DNA of 64,000 bases from Pseudomonas sp. MWU13-2105 (GTDB taxonomy: Bacteria; Pseudomonadota; Gammaproteobacteria; Pseudomonadales; Pseudomonadaceae), in contig NZ_JALLIY010000018.1 of NCBI RefSeq assembly GCF_023242315.1, positions 62,001 through 126,000 on the forward strand, given 5' to 3'. This document shows positions 42,062-49,698 of this stretch, one piece after another. The notes under the pieces were generated by a model. It was not told the DNA's origin. It did no database searches and saw nothing but the letters and a program-made list of their open reading frames with translations. How positions within the stretch are numbered: position 1 is the first letter of the stretch; each line of letters opens with the position of its first letter. A program made the translations under genes and the position numbers.

Positions 42062-42258
42062 CTGGCCCTGATGGCATTGGCCAGTTGCATGCGTCTTACA
42101 TACAATTGGGTTTCGCGCTCGGCATCGGTGCGAGTAAAGAACGGCCCTTCCAAGGTGTTTTCCCGAGTACTGAAGAAAAACAGGCCATTGATGGCCGTAA
42201 CCCGATTGCTGCGAAAGTGCGTGGCCTCGGTGTTGTCTTGTGCGCGTTTGCCGAACAT
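42049..42258 (-). CDS. DUF6316-type small protein
   Basis: A 69-residue protein with the pattern HFRSNRVTAINGLFFFSTRE, GPFFTRTDAERETQLYVRR, which I take as DUF6316: a short beta structure that often begins MFGKRAxDN in pseudomonads. No function known. It is convergent with the thiolase gene, and its end lies in a hairpin. The ribosome site is weak. Real because of the family-like sequence, not just because it is open. Confidence 0.7.
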   Translation of the reverse strand: MFGKRAQDNTEATHFRSNRVTAINGLFFFSTRENTLEGPFFTRTDAERETQLYVRRMQLANAIRASQAL

Positions 42259-42470
42259 GGCGAAATCTCGCTGGTGAACGTAGCTGTCAGAAATACAGCA
42301 TAAAACTTATGAGGATAGCGTGCCTGATCGTCCGATCAATGGTCTTAGCCAGTTTATTGACGACGCTTCTGGCATGTTCAAGGTCGCATCGGGCTGTGTT
42401 CCCCGGCTGTGTTGCTGATCCTGCAAGGCCTAGAATGGCGACTTCCCCCCATACGTCCATAGGGTTCTTC

Positions 42471-43433
42471 ATGCACATTTCATCCGGTCGCTGGGGTTAT
42501 GGCCTGTTCCTGGCGCTGCTGACCTCCGTGCTCTGGGGCATCCTGCCGATCAAGCTCAAGCAGGTACTGCTGGTGATGGATCCGGTGACCGTGACCTGGT
42601 ACCGGTTGATCGTGTCGGGGGGCTGTCTTTTCGTGTATCTGGCGGCCACCCGGCGTTTGCCCAGCCGTCACGTCCTTGGGCCGCGAGGCGGCTGGCTGGT
42701 GCTGATGGCGGTACTCGGCCTGGTGGGCAACTATGTGTTTTACCTGATGGGTTTGAACCGGCTCAGTCCCGGTACCGCGCAGTTGGTGGTGCAGATGGGG
42801 CCGATCTTCCTGTTGATTGCCAGCCTGTTCGTATTCAAGGAGCGCTTCAGCCTGGGGCAGGGGATCGGCTTGCTGGTGCTGTTGTTCGGCTTCGGCCTGT
42901 TTTTCAACCAGCGCCTGGCTGAGTTGCTGACGTCCCTGGGGACTTATACCGCCGGGGTGCTGCTGGTGTTGCTGGCGTCCACGATCTGGACCTTCTACGC
43001 CTTGAGCCAGAAGCAACTGCTCACGGTGTGGAATTCATTGCAGGTGATGATGGTCATCTACCTGTTTTGCGCCCTGTTGCTCACCCCTTGGGTACACCCG
43101 GCCGAAGTCCTGCAACTGAGTTCGTTGCAGGCCTGGCTGTTGCTCGGTTGCTGCCTCAATACCCTGGTGGCTTATGGCGCCTTTGCCGAAGCCCTGGCAC
43201 ATTGGGAAGCTTCGCGGGTCAGCGCGACCCTGGCGATCACGCCCCTGGTGACCTTTGCCGCGGTGGCCCTGGCCGCCTGGCTGTGGCCCGGCTTCGTGCA
43301 GCCCGAAGACATCAATGGCCTGGGTTATGGCGGCGCGTTGCTGGTGGTGCTGGGCTCGGCGCTGGTGGCCTTGGGGCCTTCGCTGATGGCCGGGCTCAAG
43401 GCTCGGCGCGTGCGTTTGACGGTGAATCCATAG
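42471..43433 (+). CDS. EamA/DMT-family transporter
   Basis: A 320-residue inner-membrane carrier with about ten helices in two EamA halves (first half from FLALLTSVLWGILPIKLK; second from LLVLLASTIWTFYALSQ). Similar proteins export amino acids or other metabolites; substrate unknown. The ATG at 42471 gives MHISSGRWGYGLFLALL; the frame is open far upstream but without membrane character or ribosome site there. A REPIN follows at 43466, between this gene and convergent fumC. Confidence 0.88.
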   Translation: MHISSGRWGYGLFLALLTSVLWGILPIKLKQVLLVMDPVTVTWYRLIVSGGCLFVYLAATRRLPSRHVLGPRGGWLVLMAVLGLVGNYVFYLMGLNRLSPGTAQLVVQMGPIFLLIASLFVFKERFSLGQGIGLLVLLFGFGLFFNQRLAELLTSLGTYTAGVLLVLLASTIWTFYALSQKQLLTVWNSLQVMMVIYLFCALLLTPWVHPAEVLQLSSLQAWLLLGCCLNTLVAYGAFAEALAHWEASRVSATLAITPLVTFAAVALAAWLWPGFVQPEDINGLGYGGALLVVLGSALVALGPSLMAGLKARRVRLTVNP

Positions 43434-43465
43434 TGAACACCTTTGCAGGAGTTCCCCTGAACCAG

Positions 43466-43535
43466 TGGGAGCAGAGCTTGCTCGCGAAGGGGCCCTTGAG
43501 GCCGCCAAAAGCTTCGCGAGCAAGCTCTGCTCCCA
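43466..43535. repeat. REPIN: inverted pair of REP sequences
   Basis: TGGGAGCAGAGCTTGCTCGC from 43466 (24-base arm to 43489) is repeated in inverse at 43512-43535, across a 22-base spacer. It lies between the convergent EamA and fumC genes and shares the GCAAGC core with the doublets at 14417 and 53018. It probably also limits read-through. Confidence 0.85.
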
Positions 43536-43558
43536 TAAGGGCGAATTAACGCTCGGCG

Positions 43559-44953
43559 TCAGCCGTTCTTGCCGGACTCAAGCATGTTTTCCGGCCGCAC
43601 CCAGGCGTCGAACTCCTCATCGGTCAGATAACCGAGCGCCAATGCCGCCTCACGCAAGGTGAGATTTTCGCCGTAGGCCTTCTTGGCGATCTGCGCCGAC
43701 TTGTCGTAGCCGATATGCGGATTCAACGCCGTCACCAGCATCAGGCCTCGCTCCAGGTGCGCAGCCATCTGCACCGGGTCGGGTTCCAGCCCGGCAATGC
43801 AGTGCTGCTGGAAGTTGCGACAGCCATCGCCGAGCAGTTGGATCGACTGCAGCAGGTTGTGGATGATCACCGGTTTGAAGACATTCAACTGCAAGTGCCC
43901 TTGGCTGGCGGCAAAGCCGATCGTCACGTCATTGCCCATGACCTGGCAGGCCAGCATCGACAGCGCCTCGCACTGGGTCGGGTTGACCTTGCCGGGCATG
44001 ATCGAACTGCCCGGTTCGTTGGCCGGCAACTTGACCTCGGCCAATCCGGCACGTGGTCCTGAGCCCAGCAGGCGCAGGTCGTTGGCGATTTTCATCAGGG
44101 CCACGGCGAGGGTTTTCAACGCACCGGAGAGGGTGGTCAGGGGTTCATGGCCGGCCAGGGCGGCGAATTTGTTCGGCGCGCTGATGAACGGCAAGCCGGA
44201 CAGCGCCGCCAGTTCGGCGGCGACCGCCTCGGCAAAGCCATGCGGCGCATTCAGCCCGGTGCCGACGGCGGTACCGCCCTGGGCCAGCTCGCAAACCGCC
44301 GGCAATGCCGAGCGAATCGCCCGCTCGGCGTAGTTCAGTTGGGCGATATAGGCCGAGACCTCCTGGCCGAAGGTGATCGGCGTGGCGTCCATCATATGGG
44401 TGCGTCCGGTCTTCACCAGCTTCATGTGCCGTGCCGCCAGTTCCGCCAGTCCGCCGGACAACTCGGCAATCGCCGGCAGCAACTGCAGGTACACCGCCTG
44501 GACGGCGGCGATGTGCATGGCGGTGGGGAAACAATCGTTGGAGCTCTGGGAGCGGTTGACGTGATCGTTGGGGTGTACCGGCAACTTGCCGCCACGACCC
44601 TTGCCGGCCAGCTCGTTGGCGCGCCCGGCAATCACTTCGTTGGCATTCATGTTGCTCTGGGTACCGCTGCCGGTCTGCCAGACCGCCAGGGGGAACTGGT
44701 CGTCATGCTTGCCGGCGAGCACTTCGTCGGCGGCCTGCTCGATCAGCCGGGCGATATCGGCGGGCAGGTCGCCATTGCGGTTGTTGACCCGCGCCGCGGC
44801 TTTCTTGATCAGTGCCAGGGCGTGCATGACCGCCAGGGGCATTTTTTCCGTGCCGATGGCGAAGTTGACCAGCGAACGCTGGGTCTGGGCGCCCCAGTAG
44901 GCCTCTTCGGCCACGTTCACCTGGCCAAGGCTGTCGGTTTCGATGCGACTCAT
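43559..44953 (-). CDS. fumC: Class II fumarate hydratase
   Basis: FumC hydrates fumarate to malate in the TCA cycle; it is the oxygen-stable, iron-free fumarase. The 464-residue protein shows the superfamily signature GSSIMPGKVNP, SGTQSNMNANEVI, and VNRSQSSNDCFPTAMHIAA near the N-terminus. The ATG at 44953 gives MSRIETDSLGQVNV. Convergent with the EamA gene; divergent from the DUF2059 gene across a 191-base gap. Pseudomonads usually carry a second paralogue with sodA; this one stands alone. Confidence 0.95.
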   Translation of the reverse strand: MSRIETDSLGQVNVAEEAYWGAQTQRSLVNFAIGTEKMPLAVMHALALIKKAAARVNNRNGDLPADIARLIEQAADEVLAGKHDDQFPLAVWQTGSGTQSNMNANEVIAGRANELAGKGRGGKLPVHPNDHVNRSQSSNDCFPTAMHIAAVQAVYLQLLPAIAELSGGLAELAARHMKLVKTGRTHMMDATPITFGQEVSAYIAQLNYAERAIRSALPAVCELAQGGTAVGTGLNAPHGFAEAVAAELAALSGLPFISAPNKFAALAGHEPLTTLSGALKTLAVALMKIANDLRLLGSGPRAGLAEVKLPANEPGSSIMPGKVNPTQCEALSMLACQVMGNDVTIGFAASQGHLQLNVFKPVIIHNLLQSIQLLGDGCRNFQQHCIAGLEPDPVQMAAHLERGLMLVTALNPHIGYDKSAQIAKKAYGENLTLREAALALGYLTDEEFDAWVRPENMLESGKNG

Positions 44954-45144
44954 TCGGTTTCACTCCTGATGGCGGGTTAGCGCAGTTTAGGCCCTGATCG
45001 ATCGCTTGGGTTCCCTTCCAGGTTTTACTCTCTTCGCGACCGTTGGGCGCCCGCGCGCTTGTCCCGGGGTTGAGTGACACACTTTGTTAGGCGCAGAATG
45101 GTCGCCCTTGGGGTTTTACCTCGCCTGTTTAGAAAGGACACTCG

Positions 45145-45672
45145 ATGACCCGTCTTCGTGCCATCTGTACCGCGGTTGCTCTGGTATGCGCCAGCGGCCA
45201 GGTTTTCGCCGATACCGCCAGCCACAATGCCAGTGCCGAAGCTTTCCTGACGTTGGCCCATGCCGACAAGCTGGGAACCCCGGTCTACGCGCAAGTGCAG
45301 CAAATGTTTGCCCAGCGTTTCGAGCAGACCCAGGCACCGGCCTCGAAAAAGCCGTTGCTCGACACCTACCAGGCCAAGGCTAACGCGGCCCTGGACCAGG
45401 CCATCGGCTGGAACAAGCTGAAGCCGGACATGGTCAAGCTCTATACCGACAACTTCAGCGAGTCCGAACTCAAGGACCTGGTCGCGTTCTACCAGTCGCC
45501 GCTGGGCAAGAAAGTCCTGGAAAAAATGCCGCAACTGACCCAGCAATCGGCCCAGATGACCCAGGCCAAGCTGGAAAGCGCGGTACCGGTGGTGAACAAG
45601 CTGCTGGAAGACATGACCAATGAGCTGACGCCAGCCAAGGCCGCCGCGCCTGCGACCAAGAAAAAGCCGTAA
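45145..45672 (+). CDS. DUF2059 periplasmic protein
   Basis: A 175-residue protein with a signal peptide (cleavage probably near residue 22 after VCASGQVFA) and a DUF2059 helical core (about 75-155; LVAFYQSPLGKKVLEKMPQL), ending with an Ala/Lys-rich tail. Function unknown; an envelope or stress role is likely for the family. AAAGGA before the ATG is a good ribosome site. The BolA-family gene follows 12 bases later. Confidence 0.85.
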   Translation: MTRLRAICTAVALVCASGQVFADTASHNASAEAFLTLAHADKLGTPVYAQVQQMFAQRFEQTQAPASKKPLLDTYQAKANAALDQAIGWNKLKPDMVKLYTDNFSESELKDLVAFYQSPLGKKVLEKMPQLTQQSAQMTQAKLESAVPVVNKLLEDMTNELTPAKAAAPATKKKP

Positions 45673-45684
45673 GCGGAGCCTGAA

Positions 45685-45981
45685 ATGAGCATGCAGCAAC
45701 GTATCGAAACCGCACTGGGCGCCCTGCAACCCGAGCACCTGCAAGTCCTGGACGAAAGCCACATGCACAGCCGTGGGTTGCAGACCCACTTCAAGGCGGT
45801 GCTGGTCAGCGCACAGTTTGCCGGGTTGAACAGCGTCAAGCGCCACCAGAAGGTCTACGCCAGCCTGGGTGACCTGATGAGTGAGTTCCATGCGTTGGCC
45901 CTGCATACCTACACCCCTGAAGAGTGGGTGAAAATCGGCGCGGCGCCGGCATCGCCGGTCTGCGCCGGCGGAGGGCATTGA
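45685..45981 (+). CDS. BolA-family protein
   Basis: A 98-residue BolA-type protein: a class II KH-like fold with LDESHMHSRGLQTHFKAVLV and the VKRHQKVYASL segment containing the metal-ligand His; LALHTYTPEEW is the family C-terminus. BolA proteins partner with monothiol glutaredoxins in iron-sulphur cluster handling. It lies 12 bases after the DUF2059 gene and ahead of a strong terminator. Which BolA paralogue it is remains open. Confidence 0.88.
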   Translation: MSMQQRIETALGALQPEHLQVLDESHMHSRGLQTHFKAVLVSAQFAGLNSVKRHQKVYASLGDLMSEFHALALHTYTPEEWVKIGAAPASPVCAGGGH

Positions 45982-46021
45982 TGCTGGTTTTTTGACCGGT
46001 GTTTTTTTGCTAGAATCCGCA

Positions 46022-46050
46022 ACGCGCCGCACTGTCGGCGCGTTTTTTTT
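46022..46050 (+). terminator. Rho-independent terminator after the BolA-family gene
   Basis: ACGCGCCG (46022-46029) pairs with CGGCGCGT (46036-46043) around a six-base loop, followed by a run of T to 46050. This is the clearest intrinsic terminator in the window and separates the BolA operon from trhO. Confidence 0.85.
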
Positions 46051-46098
46051 GCATCCGGTTCGCCCTTTGCGAGGGCAGCCACCTGGAGAGAATCACCC

Positions 46099-47037
46099 AT
46101 GACTCACCCTATAGTCGTGGCGGCACTTTATAAGTTCGTCACCCTGGAAGATTACGTTGCCCTGCGCGAGCCACTGCTGCAGGCGATGGTCGACAATGGC
46201 ATCAAGGGCACCCTGCTGATCGCCGAAGAGGGTATCAACGGCACCGTTTCCGGTAGCCGCGAAGGCATCGATGGGCTGCTGGCCTGGCTCAAGCTGGATC
46301 AGCGGATGGTCGACATCGACCACAAGGAATCCTATTGCGACGACCAGCCGTTCTATCGGACCAAAGTCAAGCTGAAAAAGGAAATCGTCACCCTGGGTGT
46401 CGAGGGCGTGGACCCGAACAAGCAGGTGGGCACCTATGTCGATCCGCGGAACTGGAATGCACTGATCGCCGATCCGGAAGTGCTGCTGATCGACACCCGC
46501 AACGACTATGAAGTCTCGATCGGCACCTTCGAAGGCGCCATCGACCCGAAAACCACCAGTTTTCGTGAGTTCCCTGACTACATCAAAGCCCATTTCGACC
46601 CTGCCAGGCACAAGAAGGTCGCGATGTTCTGCACCGGTGGCATTCGCTGCGAGAAGGCTTCCAGTTATATGCTCAGCCAGGGTTTCGATGAGGTCTATCA
46701 CCTCAAGGGCGGGATCCTCAAGTACCTCGAAGAGGTGCCTCAGGAGCAGAGCAAGTGGCAGGGCGACTGCTTTGTCTTTGACAATCGCGTCACCGTGCGC
46801 CATGACCTGAGCGAAGGCGACTACGATCAATGTCATGCCTGCCGTACGCCGATCAGCGTCGAGGAACGGGCCTCGGAGCACTATGTGGCCGGGATCAGCT
46901 GCCCGCATTGCTGGGACACCTTGAGCGAGAAAACCCGTCGCAGCGCGATTGACCGCCAGAAGCAGATCGAACTGGCCAAGGCGCGCAACCAGCCGCACCC
47001 GATCGGTTACAACTACCGTCAATCTTCCGAGGGCTGA
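46099..47037 (+). CDS. trhO: tRNA uridine 34 hydroxylase TrhO (rhodanese-related)
   Basis: TrhO makes 5-hydroxyuridine at the wobble position of tRNA using oxygen. The 312-residue protein has an N-terminal YceA-like domain (about 1-95), a rhodanese domain with the active Cys C178 in FCTGGIRCEKASS (a second Cys at 184), and a C-terminal Cys-rich segment (CHACRTPIS, CPHCWDTL) that can bind zinc. The ATG follows GGAGAGAA. It is followed three bases later by a DsbA-family gene. Confidence 0.92.
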   Translation: MTHPIVVAALYKFVTLEDYVALREPLLQAMVDNGIKGTLLIAEEGINGTVSGSREGIDGLLAWLKLDQRMVDIDHKESYCDDQPFYRTKVKLKKEIVTLGVEGVDPNKQVGTYVDPRNWNALIADPEVLLIDTRNDYEVSIGTFEGAIDPKTTSFREFPDYIKAHFDPARHKKVAMFCTGGIRCEKASSYMLSQGFDEVYHLKGGILKYLEEVPQEQSKWQGDCFVFDNRVTVRHDLSEGDYDQCHACRTPISVEERASEHYVAGISCPHCWDTLSEKTRRSAIDRQKQIELAKARNQPHPIGYNYRQSSEG

Positions 47038-47040
47038 ACC

Positions 47041-47676
47041 ATGTCCGCGCGCTTGCTGTATGTCATGGACCCGATGTGTTCCTGGTGCTGGGGGTTTGCC
47101 CCGGTGGCCGAGGCATTGGTCAAGCAGGCGCAGGCGGCGGGTGTCGAACTGCACCTGGTGATGGGCGGCTTGCGCACCGGTAGCGGTGCCGCGCTGGAGC
47201 CGACGACCCGGCGTTATATCCTTGAACACTGGCAGGCGGTCACCGAGACCACCGGCCAGCCGTTCAAGCTCGACGGCGCCTTGCCCGACGGTTTTGTCTA
47301 CGACACCGAACCGGCCTGCCGGGCGGTGATCACTGCCCGTAGCCTGGCGCCGGACTGTGCCTGGACGTTGGTGGGGCTGATCCAGCGGGCTTTTTATGTC
47401 GAGGGCCGGGATGTCACGCAAGCCAGTGTGCTGGTGGAGCTGGCGGAACAAGCCGGTTTGCCGCGCATCGAATTTGCCGGTGCCTTTGACACGGCCGAGC
47501 AGCATGCGGCCACCGCCGCCGATTTTACCTGGGTCCAGGACCTGGGGATTGCCGGTTTCCCGACCTTGCTGGCCGAGCGTAATGGCCAGTTGGCGCTGCT
47601 GACCAATGGCTACCAGCCACTGGCTGAACTTGCTCCGCTGCTCGGCCGTTGGCTGGAGCGTGCGGCCTGTGCTTGA
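47041..47676 (+). CDS. DsbA-family (thioredoxin-fold) protein
   Basis: A 211-residue cytoplasmic thioredoxin-fold protein with the active-site pair C13-S-W-C16 (DPMCSWCWGF) and a helical insertion; GIAGFPTLL holds the cis-Pro. It has no signal peptide, so it is closer to the FrnE/disulfide-isomerase-like and glutathione S-transferase kappa group than to periplasmic DsbA. Its end overlaps the start of the ABC exporter gene by eight bases. Substrate unknown. Confidence 0.88.
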   Translation: MSARLLYVMDPMCSWCWGFAPVAEALVKQAQAAGVELHLVMGGLRTGSGAALEPTTRRYILEHWQAVTETTGQPFKLDGALPDGFVYDTEPACRAVITARSLAPDCAWTLVGLIQRAFYVEGRDVTQASVLVELAEQAGLPRIEFAGAFDTAEQHAATAADFTWVQDLGIAGFPTLLAERNGQLALLTNGYQPLAELAPLLGRWLERAACA

Positions 47677-49486
47677 GCCGCCCAGCTTCAAACCCGTCAA
47701 ACCACCTGCGGATCGCCTGAGCTGGGCGGAAATCCGGCGCCTGGCGCTGCGTCATAAAAAAGCGCTGTGGATCGCCAACACGGTGGCCGTGCTGGCGACT
47801 TTGTGCAGCGTGCCGATTCCCCTGTTGTTGCCGCTGTTGGTGGATGAAGTCCTGCTCGGGCACGGCGACGCCGCGCTCAAGGTGATGAACCACCTGCTGC
47901 CCGATACCTGGCAGCGCGCCGTCGGCTATATCGGCCTGATGTTGCTGGTGACCCTGACCCTGCGCTGTGGCGCCCTGGTCTTCAACGTGGTGCAGGCACG
48001 CTTGTTCGCCGGGCTGGCCAAGGACATTGTCTACCGCATCCGCATCCGGCTGATCGAGCGCCTGAAGCGCATTTCCCTGGGTGAGTACGAAAGCCTCGGT
48101 AGCGGCACCGTGACCACGCACCTGGTGACCGATCTGGACACCCTGGACAAGTTCGTCGGCGAAACCCTGAGTCGTTTCCTGGTGGCGATGCTGACGCTGC
48201 TGGGCACTTCGGCCATCCTGGTCTGGATGCACTGGAAGCTCGCGCTGCTGATCCTGCTGTTCAACCCCTTGGTGATCTACGCCACGGTGCAATTGGGCAA
48301 GCGGGTCAAGCACCTGAAGAAGCTGGAAAACGACAGCACTTCACGGTTTACCCAGGCCCTGACCGAGACCCTCGACGCCATTCAGGAAGTCCGTGCCGGC
48401 AATCGCCAGGGCTTTTTCCTCGGGCGTTTGGGCACCCGTGCCCGGGAGGTGCGGGACTACGCCGTGGCATCGCAGTGGAAAAGCGATGCATCGAGCCGGG
48501 CCACGGGACTGCTGTTCCAGTTCGGTATCGATATCTTCCGCGCGGCGGCGATGCTCACGGTGCTGTTCTCGGACCTGTCCATCGGCCAGATGCTCGCGGT
48601 GTTCAGTTACCTCTGGTTCATGATCGGACCGGTGGAGCAGTTGTTGAACCTGCAATATGCCTTCTATGCCGCTGGCGGTGCACTTGAACGGATCAACGAA
48701 CTGCTGGCGCGTGCCGACGAACCGCAGTACCCCGGTGGCGTCGACCCCTTCGCCGGGCATGATACCGTGGGCATCGAGGTGCAGGCCCTGAGTTTTGCCT
48801 ATGGCGAGGAGCCGGTACTCGATCAGTTGGACCTGTCCATCGCTCCCGGAGAAAAGGTCGCGATCGTCGGGGCCAGCGGCGGCGGCAAAAGCACCCTGGT
48901 GCAACTGCTGCTGGGGCTGTACACGCCGCGCTCCGGGACCATTCGTTTCGGCGGCGCCTCCCAGGCCGAGATCGGCCTGGACACCGTGCGCGAGAACGTC
49001 GCGGTGGTGTTGCAGCACCCGGCGTTGTTCAACGATACGGTCCGTGCCAATCTCACCATGGGCCGCGAGCGCAATGATGAAGCCTGCTGGCGGGCACTGG
49101 AAATTGCCCAGCTCGACGCTACGATCAAAGTGTTGCCGCTAGGCCTGGACAGCATTGTCGGGCGTTCCGGGGTGCGTTTGTCCGGGGGCCAGCGTCAGCG
49201 CCTGGCGATTGCCCGGATGGTCCTGGCCGAGCCCAAGGTGGTGATCCTCGACGAAGCGACCTCGGCGCTGGACGCGGCCACCGAGTACAACCTGCACCAG
49301 GCCCTGGGTCGGTTTCTCAGCGGTCGTACTACCTTGATCATTGCCCACCGCCTGTCAGCGGTGAAACAGGCGGATCGGGTGCTGGTGTTCGACGGCGGAC
49401 GGATTGCCGAGGACGGCGACCATCAGCAACTGATTGCCGATGGCGGTCTATATGCCAAGCTCTACGGGCACCTGCAAAAAATTTGA
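47669..49486 (+). CDS. ABC exporter, fused membrane and ATPase domains
   Basis: A 605-residue half-transporter: six membrane helices in the first 320 residues (VAVLATLCSVPIPLLLPLLV), then an ATPase domain with Walker A GASGGGKST, signature LSGGQRQRLAIARMVL, Walker B VVILDEATSALD and switch His IIAHRLSAV. It is MsbA-like in layout; substrate unknown. The start is a GTG at 47669 with GGAG ten bases upstream, overlapping the DsbA-family stop; an earlier GTG at 47660 has no room for a ribosome site. Confidence 0.9.
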   Translation: MLEPPSFKPVKPPADRLSWAEIRRLALRHKKALWIANTVAVLATLCSVPIPLLLPLLVDEVLLGHGDAALKVMNHLLPDTWQRAVGYIGLMLLVTLTLRCGALVFNVVQARLFAGLAKDIVYRIRIRLIERLKRISLGEYESLGSGTVTTHLVTDLDTLDKFVGETLSRFLVAMLTLLGTSAILVWMHWKLALLILLFNPLVIYATVQLGKRVKHLKKLENDSTSRFTQALTETLDAIQEVRAGNRQGFFLGRLGTRAREVRDYAVASQWKSDASSRATGLLFQFGIDIFRAAAMLTVLFSDLSIGQMLAVFSYLWFMIGPVEQLLNLQYAFYAAGGALERINELLARADEPQYPGGVDPFAGHDTVGIEVQALSFAYGEEPVLDQLDLSIAPGEKVAIVGASGGGKSTLVQLLLGLYTPRSGTIRFGGASQAEIGLDTVRENVAVVLQHPALFNDTVRANLTMGRERNDEACWRALEIAQLDATIKVLPLGLDSIVGRSGVRLSGGQRQRLAIARMVLAEPKVVILDEATSALDAATEYNLHQALGRFLSGRTTLIIAHRLSAVKQADRVLVFDGGRIAEDGDHQQLIADGGLYAKLYGHLQKI

Positions 49487-49698
49487 CGCACTTGAGTTTT
49501 TCCCGGTTTTCTGTGCTTAGTGATTGAATTGGTTGATAGAAATACTTTTTTTCTGTGCGTGCGAGCGATGGATGGATTCCAGATACTTGGAAGGGGGTGT
49601 TGATCCCTTCGATATCGTGGAAATTAGCCTAGTCTGTGCTATCACAGAGGTGGATTTCTCTCGAGTGCTCATCTGGCAGTGCTGATGCAAGGGATCTC

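Noticed and set aside
45992..46016. TTGACC ... TAGAAT promoter before trhO
   Set aside because: Spacing is only 13 bases, and a terminator follows directly.
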